From Candidatus Raymondbacteria bacterium RIFOXYA2_FULL_49_16 (GTDB lineage Bacteria; Fibrobacterota; OXYB2-FULL-49-7; XYB2-FULL-49-35), in NCBI GenBank assembly GCA_001789205.1, contig MFYT01000009.1, positions 119,580 to 153,767 of the forward strand: a stretch of 34,188 bases of DNA, read 5' to 3'. The position numbers were made by a program, and so were the translations under genes. The notes beneath the pieces were generated by a model, which ran no database searches, was not told where the DNA came from, and saw only the letters and a list, made by a program, of their open reading frames with translations. Shown in pieces: positions 24,701 to 30,777 of this stretch (position 1 is its first letter; the number at the start of each line of letters is the position of its first letter).

Positions 24701-24805
24701 CTCGAGGCGGTCCTGATAGTTATGGAAGGTGATAAGCCCCACAAAGACCAATGGAATGGACACAAGGGCAAGGATGATGACCGTCAGCTTTGACCGTATT
24801 GACAT
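21743..24805 (-). CDS. Multi-PAS membrane sensor histidine kinase
   Basis: The ATG at 24805 (MSIRSKLTVIILALVSIPLV) starts at the first membrane helix. The longer open frame is out-of-register sequence of the upstream gene. Order over 1020 residues: TM1 (about 8-30), periplasmic Cache-like domain (30-300), TM2 (about 305-327), HAMP (328-380), PAS1 (about 410-525), PAS2 (530-655), PAS3 (665-785), HisKA with SYSVSHDLRNPL near 811, and HATPase with NLVRNAWKF near 923, DNGVGF and GSGIGLATVKRIV. The phytochrome-like HDLRNPL H-box and the closing YFYF are typical of PAS kinases. PAS1 and PAS3 are close duplicates of each other. No response regulator is adjacent, so the partner is unknown. The stop codon lies within an IS end, so the original C-terminus may have been slightly longer. 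Confidence 0.9.
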   Translation of the reverse strand: MSIRSKLTVIILALVSIPLVFVGLITFHNYQDRLEAARLLQLQDLARFKAERIEAYYEGLKNAMKMAQNFYIIKKFLPQLLEYGLDPRNPAAVADREWLDGQLRSIQRILELSDIMLVDTHGKIVYVSNPGHIALELSKSFADMQPALFNEGLKGLLISDQSLNLARGNRPEMYVVAPAFDFSNTLLGMIVFELDLGPVHRLLRDTTGLGATGEVLIGKRDGEEIVYMNPVRHDPSASFRKRVIIGGTAAIPVQNAVLGLTGAGRSVDYRGEKVIAAWRHINSLKWGLVAKMDCKEAYASITDLKRLVIFIIAVVFFLAAFIIFAFARSISRPIEALSRGAEIIGRGDLNHRIGTNLKDEIGALSRAFDTMAYNLQAITASRDELNKEVEERTHAQAALQHSEEGLKQVQEIAHLGSWELDLVKNSLTWSDEVYRIFGLQPQEFSATYEAFLDAIHPDDRAAVDAAYSNSIRDGRDSYETEHRVVRKNGETRFVHERCRHFRDNAGTIIKSVGMVHDITRRKQAEDAVRESEQRLRALYASMNEGLVNHEVLYENGAAVDYRILDVNPAFERITGLTHGASVGKKASDLYGTGRPPYMDVYARVADGGEPEHFETYFPPMDKHFAISVFSPERRRFATVFTDITERKQSEAALQQSESRLNRAQEVGHLGSWELDHLTKRLIWSDEAYRIFGLQPGEVGTTYEAFLNIVFPDDRAAVDAVYTGSLREDGDNYEIEHRIVRWTTGEVRTVFHRCEHFRDSTNTVIRSVGMVHDITGQARARKKIQELNQFLEKQMNELALANKELEAFSYSVSHDLRNPLNAIITNIEVLSMEAGPTLGTDGKQAMDHIRQSVDRMARVISDLMTLSNISRRALTSETVNMSEMALAFFHELRATDQGRTVHIDIQPGLTVTGDPGLLRIMMENLVRNAWKFTSTKSETRIEIGVMEQKGRHCYFIRDNGVGFDPKESDSLFKAYHRLHSQKEFKGSGIGLATVKRIVDRMGGLVWAESGKEKGATFYFYF

Positions 24806-24815
24806 GCGTCGCTTT

Positions 24816-25529
24816 CTATATACAGGCCAAACCGATCCCGAGGAGGACGAACAACGCTGCGGTATGCAGGGCCATGGCCGTATTGAAGCCAGCAATATAA
24901 TAAAATAACACAGGAGTACCGGAAATATAGCCGATAATCGCGATCAGGCCGATGCTCCCGACGATGATGCCGATGGCCCGGAGTTTTCGCGAGAGTTTGA
25001 CGGTATTGAATACCGCCAGCATGCCGGCAACGGCAATCAGAATAAAATTGAGCATGGTGAGCATGGACGGCCGGCCGGGGACCACGCACGTGGGGCTGCC
25101 GGGATCGATGACAAAGAGGTCTTCCAATCCCGTGTGTACTCTCAAAAAAGCGGAAAAGATGAAGAGTCCCATAAGAAGGGCTAATGTGAACGAGATCATG
25201 GAGAGCGCCACTTGAACCAAATCAAACTCTCCTGTGCGCGCCTTGGTCAATAAATAGAGTGTGATGCCACTCAAGACGAACGCGATGGCCGTGGTGAATT
25301 TCATGCTCACCCATGACGGAGAGATGCTCGTAAGAACGCCGATTTGGAAAATCCAACCCGCTATCACGGCAAGGCCCGCAAGGACCACGGTGAGTGAAAA
25401 CGTCCGCGCCAGTGAGAGCCTGCCCAGGTGCCGCACATCGGCCTTTTCGGCCGTTTTTTGTGTTAAACCTTCGTTTGAGTAGATACTGGTCACTATGAAA
25501 ATATGGTTGCACATAGAATGCCAAGGCAA
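24816..25529 (-). CDS. Membrane-only sensor domain protein (MASE-like), start uncertain
   Basis: About 237 residues with six hydrophobic helices: TFSLTVVLAGLAVIAGWIF, FTTAIAFVLSGITLYLL, ALSMISFTLALLMGLFIF, MLTMLNFILIAVAGMLAVF, GIIVGSIGLIAIIGYISG and ALHTAALFVLLGIGLAC. The motif GTPVLFYYIAGFNTAMALHTA is the hallmark of an integral-membrane sensor module that normally begins a PAS histidine kinase. Here it stops and is followed after 10 bp by a separate kinase with its own Cache sensor. It may be a detached sensor subunit or the remains of a kinase whose catalytic part was replaced. The N-terminus runs into the opposing IS630 fragment, and ATG 25529, ATG 25514 or GTG 25493 could be the start. 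Confidence 0.65.
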   Translation of the reverse strand: MPWHSMCNHIFIVTSIYSNEGLTQKTAEKADVRHLGRLSLARTFSLTVVLAGLAVIAGWIFQIGVLTSISPSWVSMKFTTAIAFVLSGITLYLLTKARTGEFDLVQVALSMISFTLALLMGLFIFSAFLRVHTGLEDLFVIDPGSPTCVVPGRPSMLTMLNFILIAVAGMLAVFNTVKLSRKLRAIGIIVGSIGLIAIIGYISGTPVLFYYIAGFNTAMALHTAALFVLLGIGLACI

Positions 25530-25848
25530 GCATCCGAAGATAATTGTTGTTCATGGCCCTATCCATGCGAGCTGGCTTAACCAGATTGAGATTTATTTCT
25601 CGATTCTTCAGAGAAAAGCTCTTGTTCCGAATGATTTCCAATCGCTTGAAGCCTTGCGGGAGCGCATCTATAATTTCGAACGGTATTTCGAATCAATCGC
25701 TAAACCTTTTGAATGGAAGTTCACAAGGGAGGATCTTGCTGAATTTATGAGAAAACTACCAAGAATAATGGCGAAGGCTGAAGGCCTATTTTTGACAGAC
25801 AATTGCAGTATCTCAGCCTCCCCAGTCCAGAGATACAGCACCAGATGA
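25505..25848 (+). pseudogene. IS630-family transposase, C-terminal fragment
   Basis: The frame encodes KIIVVHGPIHASWLNQIEIYFSILQRKALVPNDF, then AKPFEWKFTREDL. This is the C-terminal part of an IS630/Tc1-mariner-type DDE transposase, with the final catalytic Glu in NQIEIYF. The first two catalytic Asp residues and roughly the first 60% of the protein are absent. The fragment overlaps the 5' end of the membrane-sensor gene on the opposite strand. Confidence 0.85.
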
Positions 25849-25912
25849 GATGCGTAACTGCCGAAAATAGGCTGCGTATCCGCATATTTTACGGCACTGC
25901 AAGCTCTGGAAA

Positions 25913-26035
25913 GACCCGCTTCGCTCTCGCGAAAGCGAGGCGAGGGCTGAACCCCGTCCCCCACCGGAAATATGCCCGCCTCGACCCGCCTTGCCCGCCG
26001 CAAGGCGAGGCAGGCTCGCTCTCGGCGAGGCGGGT
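25913..26035. repeat. Two GC-rich palindromic repeats, tandem
   Basis: The first copy is GACCCGCTTCGCTCTCGCGA, then AAGCGAGGCGAG (25913-25944). The second runs from ACCCGCC (25984-25990) to GGCGGGT (26029-26035) and contains CTTGCCCGCCGCAAG. Each is followed by a similar GCT(A/G)AACCCCG(G)TCCC phrase, so the repeat unit is longer than the palindrome. Confidence 0.75.
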
Positions 26036-26075
26036 GCTAAACCCCGGTCCCTCGAAGACCCGCTACCCGACTATT

Positions 26076-26098
26076 TATGCTGAGCCTGCCGAAGCATA
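26076..26098. repeat. TATGCT...AGCATA palindrome
   Basis: TATGCT and AGCATA flank GAGCCTGCCGA. The core resembles the CTTCGACAGGCTCAG-type palindrome seen scattered through many environmental bacterial genomes. Confidence 0.6.
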
Positions 26099-26144
26099 CC
26101 GTCTTCGAGAACCTGCCATCGTACGATAATTAACGCTCCTGCCA

Positions 26145-26376
26145 GCCTCGCCGGCTAGGCGGGCCGGAAAGCCATGGCGGAGCTTTTCTTTTTACTCTTG
26201 ATTTCGAGACCGGGAAGGGGTATTTTATCTAAAAGCAGCGTAGAATCAATATTTTTTCGGCCCGGAAGACCAAGACCGGGGCCCGCCTCGCCGAAACGGC
26301 GACGCGAGGCGGGGGTAATATCAAATGCCGGAACAACCTGCCTCGCTCGCCTCGCATCGCGAGAGCGAAGCGGGCC
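26145..26376. repeat. Three further GC-rich palindromic repeats
   Basis: GCCT-cgccggct-AGGC (26145-26160), CCCGCCTCG...CGAGGCGGG (26282-26313, 9-bp arms), and 26342-26374, which is an inverted copy of the unit at 25914-25944 (TCGCGAGAGCGAAGCGGG at 26357-26374). The elements differ in loop and length but share the arm sequence. Confidence 0.7.
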
Positions 26377-26472
26377 GAACAGGCCGGAATTCGCCATGCG
26401 TGAAGGACCGCGAGACTACACGAACTCAAAAATCAAAATACTTATCAGTTAATGATTGTCTCTTGTCGCTGC

Positions 26473-26502
26473 GTGGCACTGATTGCGAGCAATCAGTGCC
26501 AC
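26473..26502 (+). promoter_or_regulatory. Perfect 13-bp hairpin upstream of the sulfatase gene
   Basis: GTGGCACTGATTG-CGAG-CAATCAGTGCCAC is a perfect 13-bp stem with a 4-base loop, 71 bp before the sulfatase ATG. No U-run follows, so it is not a typical terminator. It could be an operator, an mRNA-stabilising or attenuating hairpin, or another mobile palindrome. Confidence 0.6.
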
Positions 26503-26573
26503 CCGGAAGCAATCGGGGCGTACCCGAAACGTTTCATTGTAACGCATTCAATCTCTTTACGGAGAAATAACCC

Positions 26574-28049
26574 ATGCGCGCAATCATGATGATGTACGAC
26601 ACGCTCTGTCGGCGATTTCTGCCGCCGTACGGCTGCGACTGGACTAAGATGCCCAATCTCCAGCGGCTCGCGGATCGGTCGGCAGTTTTTGACAACTGCT
26701 ATGTCGGGAGTATGCCCTGCATGCCGGCTCGCAGAGAACTCCATACCGGGCGGTATAATTTTCTGCATCGGAGTTGGGGGCCGATTGAGCCGTTCGATGA
26801 CTCGATGCCGGAAATTCTGCACAAGAACGGTATTTACTCGCATCTCACGTCCGACCATTATCATTACTGGGAGGACGGCGGCTGCACGTATCATACGCGC
26901 TACAAGTCCTGGGAAATCTCCAGAGGCCGCGAAGGCGATCCTTGGAAAGGGCATGTCAAAGACCCGGTAATCCCAAAGACCTTCCAAGTTAGCAATTCGT
27001 CACACTGGCGTCAGGACTGGGTCAATCGCGACTATATGCAGACGCTCGAAGATATGCCTCAGGCAAAGACGGTTAACGCGGGCGTCGAGTTCATCGACAA
27101 AAACCATTCCGAAGACAACTGGTTTCTGCATATCGAAACATTTGATCCGCATGAGCCGTTCTATACATTGAAAGATTATCTGGATCAGTTTCCTCATGAG
27201 TATAATGGCCCGCATTGGGACTGGCCGCTCTATGGCCGACAAAATGTTCCTCAGGAACAGCGCGATCATATCCGCAAGGTCTATGCCGCAATGCTCGCGA
27301 TGTGCGATGATATGCTGGGTCGCGTTCTCGATAAAATGGACGAATACAATCTCTGGGACGATACGCTCTTCATTTTGAATACTGACCATGGCTGGCTGTT
27401 GGGGGAGCATGACGAATGGGCGAAATGCTCAATGCCGTTCTACGACGAGGTCGCTCATGCGCCGCTGTTGATCTGGGATCCGCGATCCGGCATTAAAAGC
27501 GAACGGCGGTCAGCGCTCGTGCAGACAATTGATCTCGCGCCAACGATCCTCGAGTATTTCAATCTCCCAATCCCCAAGGATATGCAGGGAAAGCCGTTGA
27601 AGGACACGATTGCAACGGATAAATCGGTCCGAGAGTATGCGCTCTTCGGCATCCATGGAGGGCATGTCAATATCACGGACGGGCGGTATGTCTATATGCG
27701 AGCGCCGTTAACGCCGGATAACAACCCGCTTTACCAATACACAATGATGGCGACTCATATGAACCGGCGGTTCGATATCGAATGCCTTGAACGAGCTGAA
27801 GGGCTTGCAAAGTTCAATTTTACAAAGGGCTGTCCGTTGATGAAGATACCGACGAATAAGATCGGCGGATCGCCTTATCCTGATACCCGACCGTACGGAA
27901 CATTACTATTTGACTTGAAAACCGATCCGAACCAAATGAAGCCGATCAAGGATGATGTGATCGAATGCACCATGACAGAAGCGTTGAAAAAGATGATGAA
28001 AGAAAGCGATGCGCCGACGGAACAGTATGTCCGGTTGGGGCTGAAATAA
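26574..28049 (+). CDS. Cytoplasmic Cys-type sulfatase
   Basis: A 491-residue sulfatase family protein. The N-terminal metal-binding part is atypical (MMMYDTLCRRFLPPYG). It is followed by VGSMPCMPARRELHTGRYNF, containing the CxPxR motif whose Cys (about residue 44) is oxidised to formylglycine for catalysis. HIETFDPHEPF and NTDHGWLLGEHDEWAK supply further conserved active-site residues (the DHG metal ligands). There is no signal peptide, so it should act on an imported sulfated or phosphonate-like substrate in the cytosol. A good ribosome site (GGAG) precedes the ATG. No maturation enzyme (FGE or anaerobic radical-SAM type) is present in the window. The gene stands alone, with IS630 debris and palindromes upstream and IS1634-like and ISL3 debris downstream, which suggests it arrived with mobile DNA. 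Confidence 0.9.
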   Translation: MRAIMMMYDTLCRRFLPPYGCDWTKMPNLQRLADRSAVFDNCYVGSMPCMPARRELHTGRYNFLHRSWGPIEPFDDSMPEILHKNGIYSHLTSDHYHYWEDGGCTYHTRYKSWEISRGREGDPWKGHVKDPVIPKTFQVSNSSHWRQDWVNRDYMQTLEDMPQAKTVNAGVEFIDKNHSEDNWFLHIETFDPHEPFYTLKDYLDQFPHEYNGPHWDWPLYGRQNVPQEQRDHIRKVYAAMLAMCDDMLGRVLDKMDEYNLWDDTLFILNTDHGWLLGEHDEWAKCSMPFYDEVAHAPLLIWDPRSGIKSERRSALVQTIDLAPTILEYFNLPIPKDMQGKPLKDTIATDKSVREYALFGIHGGHVNITDGRYVYMRAPLTPDNNPLYQYTMMATHMNRRFDIECLERAEGLAKFNFTKGCPLMKIPTNKIGGSPYPDTRPYGTLLFDLKTDPNQMKPIKDDVIECTMTEALKKMMKESDAPTEQYVRLGLK

Positions 28050-28274
28050 GGTGCATTGAACCGGGTTATGACCATAACTTCCGCCAGAGGTCACATCTAA
28101 TTTGTTAAGAAATTGGCAATTAGTTGTTTATTTTTCATCAATAACGAATAAGATCGGGACTTAGTCGGCGTTGGTAGCACTATCGCGTCGTCAGTCAGTA
28201 AGATCCTCTGTCGGGTCGGGCGGACCATTGTTTAGGTATCGCCGATTTTTTTCACAGTTCAAGGAGTTTGGGAT
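28050..28274. other. Spacer between the sulfatase gene and an interrupted gene
   Basis: No gene is visible in these 225 bp. The 3' part probably held the promoter of the gene whose start is at 28275. Nothing I can assign as a promoter or terminator stands out. Confidence 0.5.
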
Positions 28275-28313
28275 ATGAAGAAGAGTTTCCTGTTAGCCCA
28301 AGTTCGACAATAG
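28275..28313 (+). pseudogene. 5' stub of a gene interrupted by an IS element
   Basis: AAGGAG (28261-28266) is followed nine bases later by ATG AAG AAG AGT TTC CTG, which reads MKKSFL, the opening of a typical signal peptide. After six codons the frame enters the terminal inverted repeat of the IS1634-like element and stops at TAG (28311). The remainder of the gene is not on the far side of the element, so a deletion or rearrangement followed. The identity of the lost gene cannot be recovered. Confidence 0.6.
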
Positions 28314-28841
28314 CGCCCCATTTTTAAAATTATTCTGACGCAAGTCTTTTAATTTCGTCATAGTTTTTCTCAAAGTCCGTGTAGTGAAGAAATACCCCCT
28401 TGCACTTGACACAAAGACGATGCATATTTATGGTATATGTATCTCCGTCGCATCAACAAGAAAGTCTGCGGAAAAGACCATCATTATTGGGCCTTGGTAG
28501 AGTCGTACCGTCCTGGTATGTTTCCTGGCATTTGTCTTGTGGAAAACTTTCGGGTTGATGTGTAAAAATGCTGGCCTCGGTGATGAGCCCAGGCGGGTAT
28601 TTAACGAATTGAAAAGAATCTGCATGGTCGATGTCGTTCTCACCACTACTGATGGGAAGGAAATGAAAATCCGTACGGTTCCACGCCCAGATAAACCCTT
28701 GCAAATACTATTGCACCGGCTGGGCTTGAACCTGCCGGAAAGACTAATAAAACGTGTTTTGTAGTGAAGAAATCTGAAAAATAACAACGTAAATACGTCA
28801 CTTACGAGGTTTTTACCCTAAACTTGTCGAACTTGGGCTAA
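28293..28841 (+). mobile_element. Internally deleted IS1634-like element (MITE-like), 549 bp
   Basis: The ends are perfect 18-bp inverted repeats, TTAGCCCAAGTTCGACAA at 28293-28310 and its complement at 28824-28841. Inside, TTGACA (28406-28411), 17 bases and TATGGT form a promoter for a transposase reading frame. Only the first ~25 and last ~75 codons of that transposase remain. A 14-bp direct repeat (TGTAGTGAAGAAAT, 28380-28393 and 28760-28773) flanks the coding remnants. No target-site duplication is visible. A full-length relative could move it in trans. Confidence 0.8.
28437..28764 (+). pseudogene. IS1634-family transposase with large internal deletion
   Basis: The 5' piece (from ATG 28437) reads MYLRRINKKVCGKDHHYWAL then VESYR, a typical IS1634/IS4-superfamily N-terminus, and after the junction it drifts to a stop at 28565. 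The 3' piece, in another frame (28537-28764), reads WKTFGLMCKNAGLGDEPRRVFNELKRI, then VDVVLTTTDGKEMKIRTVPRPDKPLQILLHRLGLNLPERL, the family's C-terminus. The catalytic DDE core between them, roughly 400 residues, is missing, and the two ends are joined out of frame near 28510-28535. Confidence 0.8.
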
Positions 28842-28842
28842 C

Positions 28843-29303
28843 GTTAATCGGAACCGTTGTTTCACGTCGCGCCAGACCACGCTCGACCGCACGCAATTTG
28901 ATACCATCCACGGCATCCCAACCCAAGCGCATGTGATCCGCTATACCGCACTGGTCGGCGCATCCATCAGCCAATCAATCACCAAAGTCTCAAAGAGTGC
29001 CGTATAACGAGAGCCGTCCAGCGCCCACGGTACGGAAATCTGCCGAACCCCATGGTCAGGGCATTCAACACGGGGTATGTCCCCAACCAAAATCGTTTGA
29101 TACTGGCACGTGTTCAGATGGCGCCATTCTCGACGGGGCGTACTATACCGCGACGACGGCGTGTGACACTCTGGGCATTCCAGGCTTGCCGAAGCGTTCA
29201 TGACAATAAAGATACGTACACTTTTCTCCAGATGGCTGACTTGCACATCGGTAATCTCCCACGGCGGTTTGATGCCGAATTGGGTCGACGCGTGTTTCCA
29301 CAC
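28843..29303 (-). pseudogene. ISL3-family transposase, N-terminal fragment with frameshift
   Basis: Starting near 29303, the frame reads STQFGIKPPWEITDVQVS, then the zinc-binding block CPECHTPSSRYSTPRREWRHLNTCQYQTILVGDIPRVECPDHGVRQISVPW and ALFETLVIDWLMDAPTSAV. This is the N-terminal region of ISL3 (IS204/IS1001/IS1165) transposases. A one-base shift near 28943 creates a stop. The other frame then continues with ADHMRLGWDAVDGIKLRAVERGLARRE, the expected helix-turn-helix continuation. The sequence is cut at 28842 by the right end of the IS1634-like element. The catalytic domain is missing. Confidence 0.85.
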
Positions 29304-29393
29304 ACTACACCCATAGCCCGGCCGTTGGGTATGTAGAGGGGCAATATCAATTTTTCAGTGTGATTAGCGGCAGCGTAAGGTTCTTAAGCCTAT

Positions 29394-30761
29394 CTAGCGC
29401 AGGCCCAAGTCTTTCAATTTCCTCGATAAATTCGACTGCGCCATGCCAATCTTCTGTGCAGTGAGCGTTATATTGCCATTGCACGCGGCAAGCGCGTTTT
29501 GCAAAAACGTCTTTTCAAAATCCGTTAGCGCTTCATTGAAATTTCCCACATTCGCAGGGTCAATCAAAAACGACCCGGTTGTCCGTGTTTTTCCCAACGA
29601 TTGCGAGCTCTCGAACATGGCCTCAACATCAGGCTGACCTATGGTGTCTGCGTCGCACAGAACAACCAGCCGCGAAACCGCGTGCTTAAGTTCTCGCACA
29701 TTGCCGGGGAATGCATGCTTTTGTAGCGCTGCAAGAGCGTCGTTAGAAAATTCCTTGTGAATGCCGAGTTCAGCGCAGGTCGTTTTTAAAAAATGAAGCG
29801 CCAGGCCAGGAATGTCCTCGGGACGCTTGCGCAGCGGCGGTACCTGGACAACAAAGGCGGAAAGACGGTACCATAGATCTTCCCTGAATTTTCCCTCTTT
29901 AATAAGCGCCTCGATGTTTTTGTGTGTTGCGCATACAAAACGGACAGAGACTGGAATGGATTTTGTACTGCCCAGGCGTGTCAGTGAGCCGGTCTCAATA
30001 ACACGAAGAAGTTTTGCCTGCACCTGCAGGTCCATATCAGCGATTTCATCGAGAAAAAGCGTGCCTTCGTCAGCCTCTTCTATCTGGCCCGCACGCTGGG
30101 CGTGTGCGCCGGTAAAAGCGCCCTTTTCGTGGCCAAAGAGTTCATCCTCTGCAAGAGTGACGGGCATGGAGGCTGCATTGGTTGCGATAAACGGTCCCTG
30201 GGCGCGTGGACTCTCAAAGTGCAGATAGCGCGCTATCAGCTCTTTTCCCGAACCCGAAGGTCCCAGCACCACCACAGGCGCTTTGATTGGCGCGAGCTTG
30301 GCCGCGGTTGCGTAGAGCTCTTTCATTATTGGCGAAACAAAGACCGGGGTCTCGCGCGTATAGAGCGCCTGTTTGGCAAGACTTTTTCGCAGGGATATTT
30401 TTTCAAGTGCATTGCGTACGCAGGTGCGGACCTGGACCAGGCGCAATGGTTTTTCCAGAAAATCGTGCGCACCCAGCCTGAAGGCCTCGGCGGCCAAAGA
30501 CACTGTGCCGTGGCCCGTGATCATGATTGCGGGAATATGGGCATGGTTTTCACTGATATGGCGCAGCACGTTCATGCCATTTCCGGCACCGAGCATAATA
30601 TCAACAATTGCCAGATCTGCGTCATTCCTCAGGTGTTCGTACGCCTCTGCCTCGGACCCCGCTGATTTTGTCTGAAAGCCGTCTTCGGAGAGAATCTCCG
30701 CAAGTGAATTGCGTATTTCTATTTCATCGTCGACAATAAGTATGGTCGCTTCGTGTTTCAT
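29394..30761 (-). CDS. NtrC-family sigma-54-dependent response regulator
   Basis: A 455-residue protein with receiver, AAA+ and Fis-type DNA-binding domains. The receiver has the acidic pair D11-D12, phospho-acceptor Asp54 in AIVDIMLG and Lys104 in EKP. The AAA+ domain shows Walker A GPSGSGKE (167-174), ELFGHEKGAFTGA (207-219, the loop that contacts sigma-54) and Walker B GTLFLDEI. The C-terminus is a short Fis helix-turn-helix (NITLTAQKIGMAQSNLSRKLKDLGL). It would open sigma-54 promoters when phosphorylated by the kinase encoded just upstream (16-bp gap). It is the last gene of the minus-strand operon and ends about 90 bp from the ISL3 fragment. Confidence 0.95.
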   Translation of the reverse strand: MKHEATILIVDDEIEIRNSLAEILSEDGFQTKSAGSEAEAYEHLRNDADLAIVDIMLGAGNGMNVLRHISENHAHIPAIMITGHGTVSLAAEAFRLGAHDFLEKPLRLVQVRTCVRNALEKISLRKSLAKQALYTRETPVFVSPIMKELYATAAKLAPIKAPVVVLGPSGSGKELIARYLHFESPRAQGPFIATNAASMPVTLAEDELFGHEKGAFTGAHAQRAGQIEEADEGTLFLDEIADMDLQVQAKLLRVIETGSLTRLGSTKSIPVSVRFVCATHKNIEALIKEGKFREDLWYRLSAFVVQVPPLRKRPEDIPGLALHFLKTTCAELGIHKEFSNDALAALQKHAFPGNVRELKHAVSRLVVLCDADTIGQPDVEAMFESSQSLGKTRTTGSFLIDPANVGNFNEALTDFEKTFLQNALAACNGNITLTAQKIGMAQSNLSRKLKDLGLR

Positions 30762-30777
30762 GCTGTCCTCACACCTC

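Larger units (their letters stand above)
25849..26573. other. Gene-free stretch carrying a cluster of palindromic repeats
   Basis: No credible gene lies in these 725 bp. Open frames here are made of repeat sequence. It holds at least five GC-rich palindromes of the CCCGCCTCGCC/GGCGAGGCGGG type, one TATGCT...AGCATA palindrome and one perfect 13-bp hairpin, then the ribosome site of the sulfatase gene. Confidence 0.8.

Noticed and set aside
24784-25089. Single fused kinase gene split by a frameshift (membrane sensor plus kinase)
   Set aside because: The kinase has its own membrane helix and Cache-like domain with a start codon after the sensor's stop; no continuation of the sensor reading frame into PAS sequence is seen.
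25803-26452. Small plus-strand frames in the repeat cluster
   Set aside because: They are translations of palindromic repeats with no family resemblance or ribosome site.
28428-28787. 119-codon minus-strand frame in the IS1634-like remnant
   Set aside because: Antisense to both transposase remnants, which are the recognisable coding sequence.
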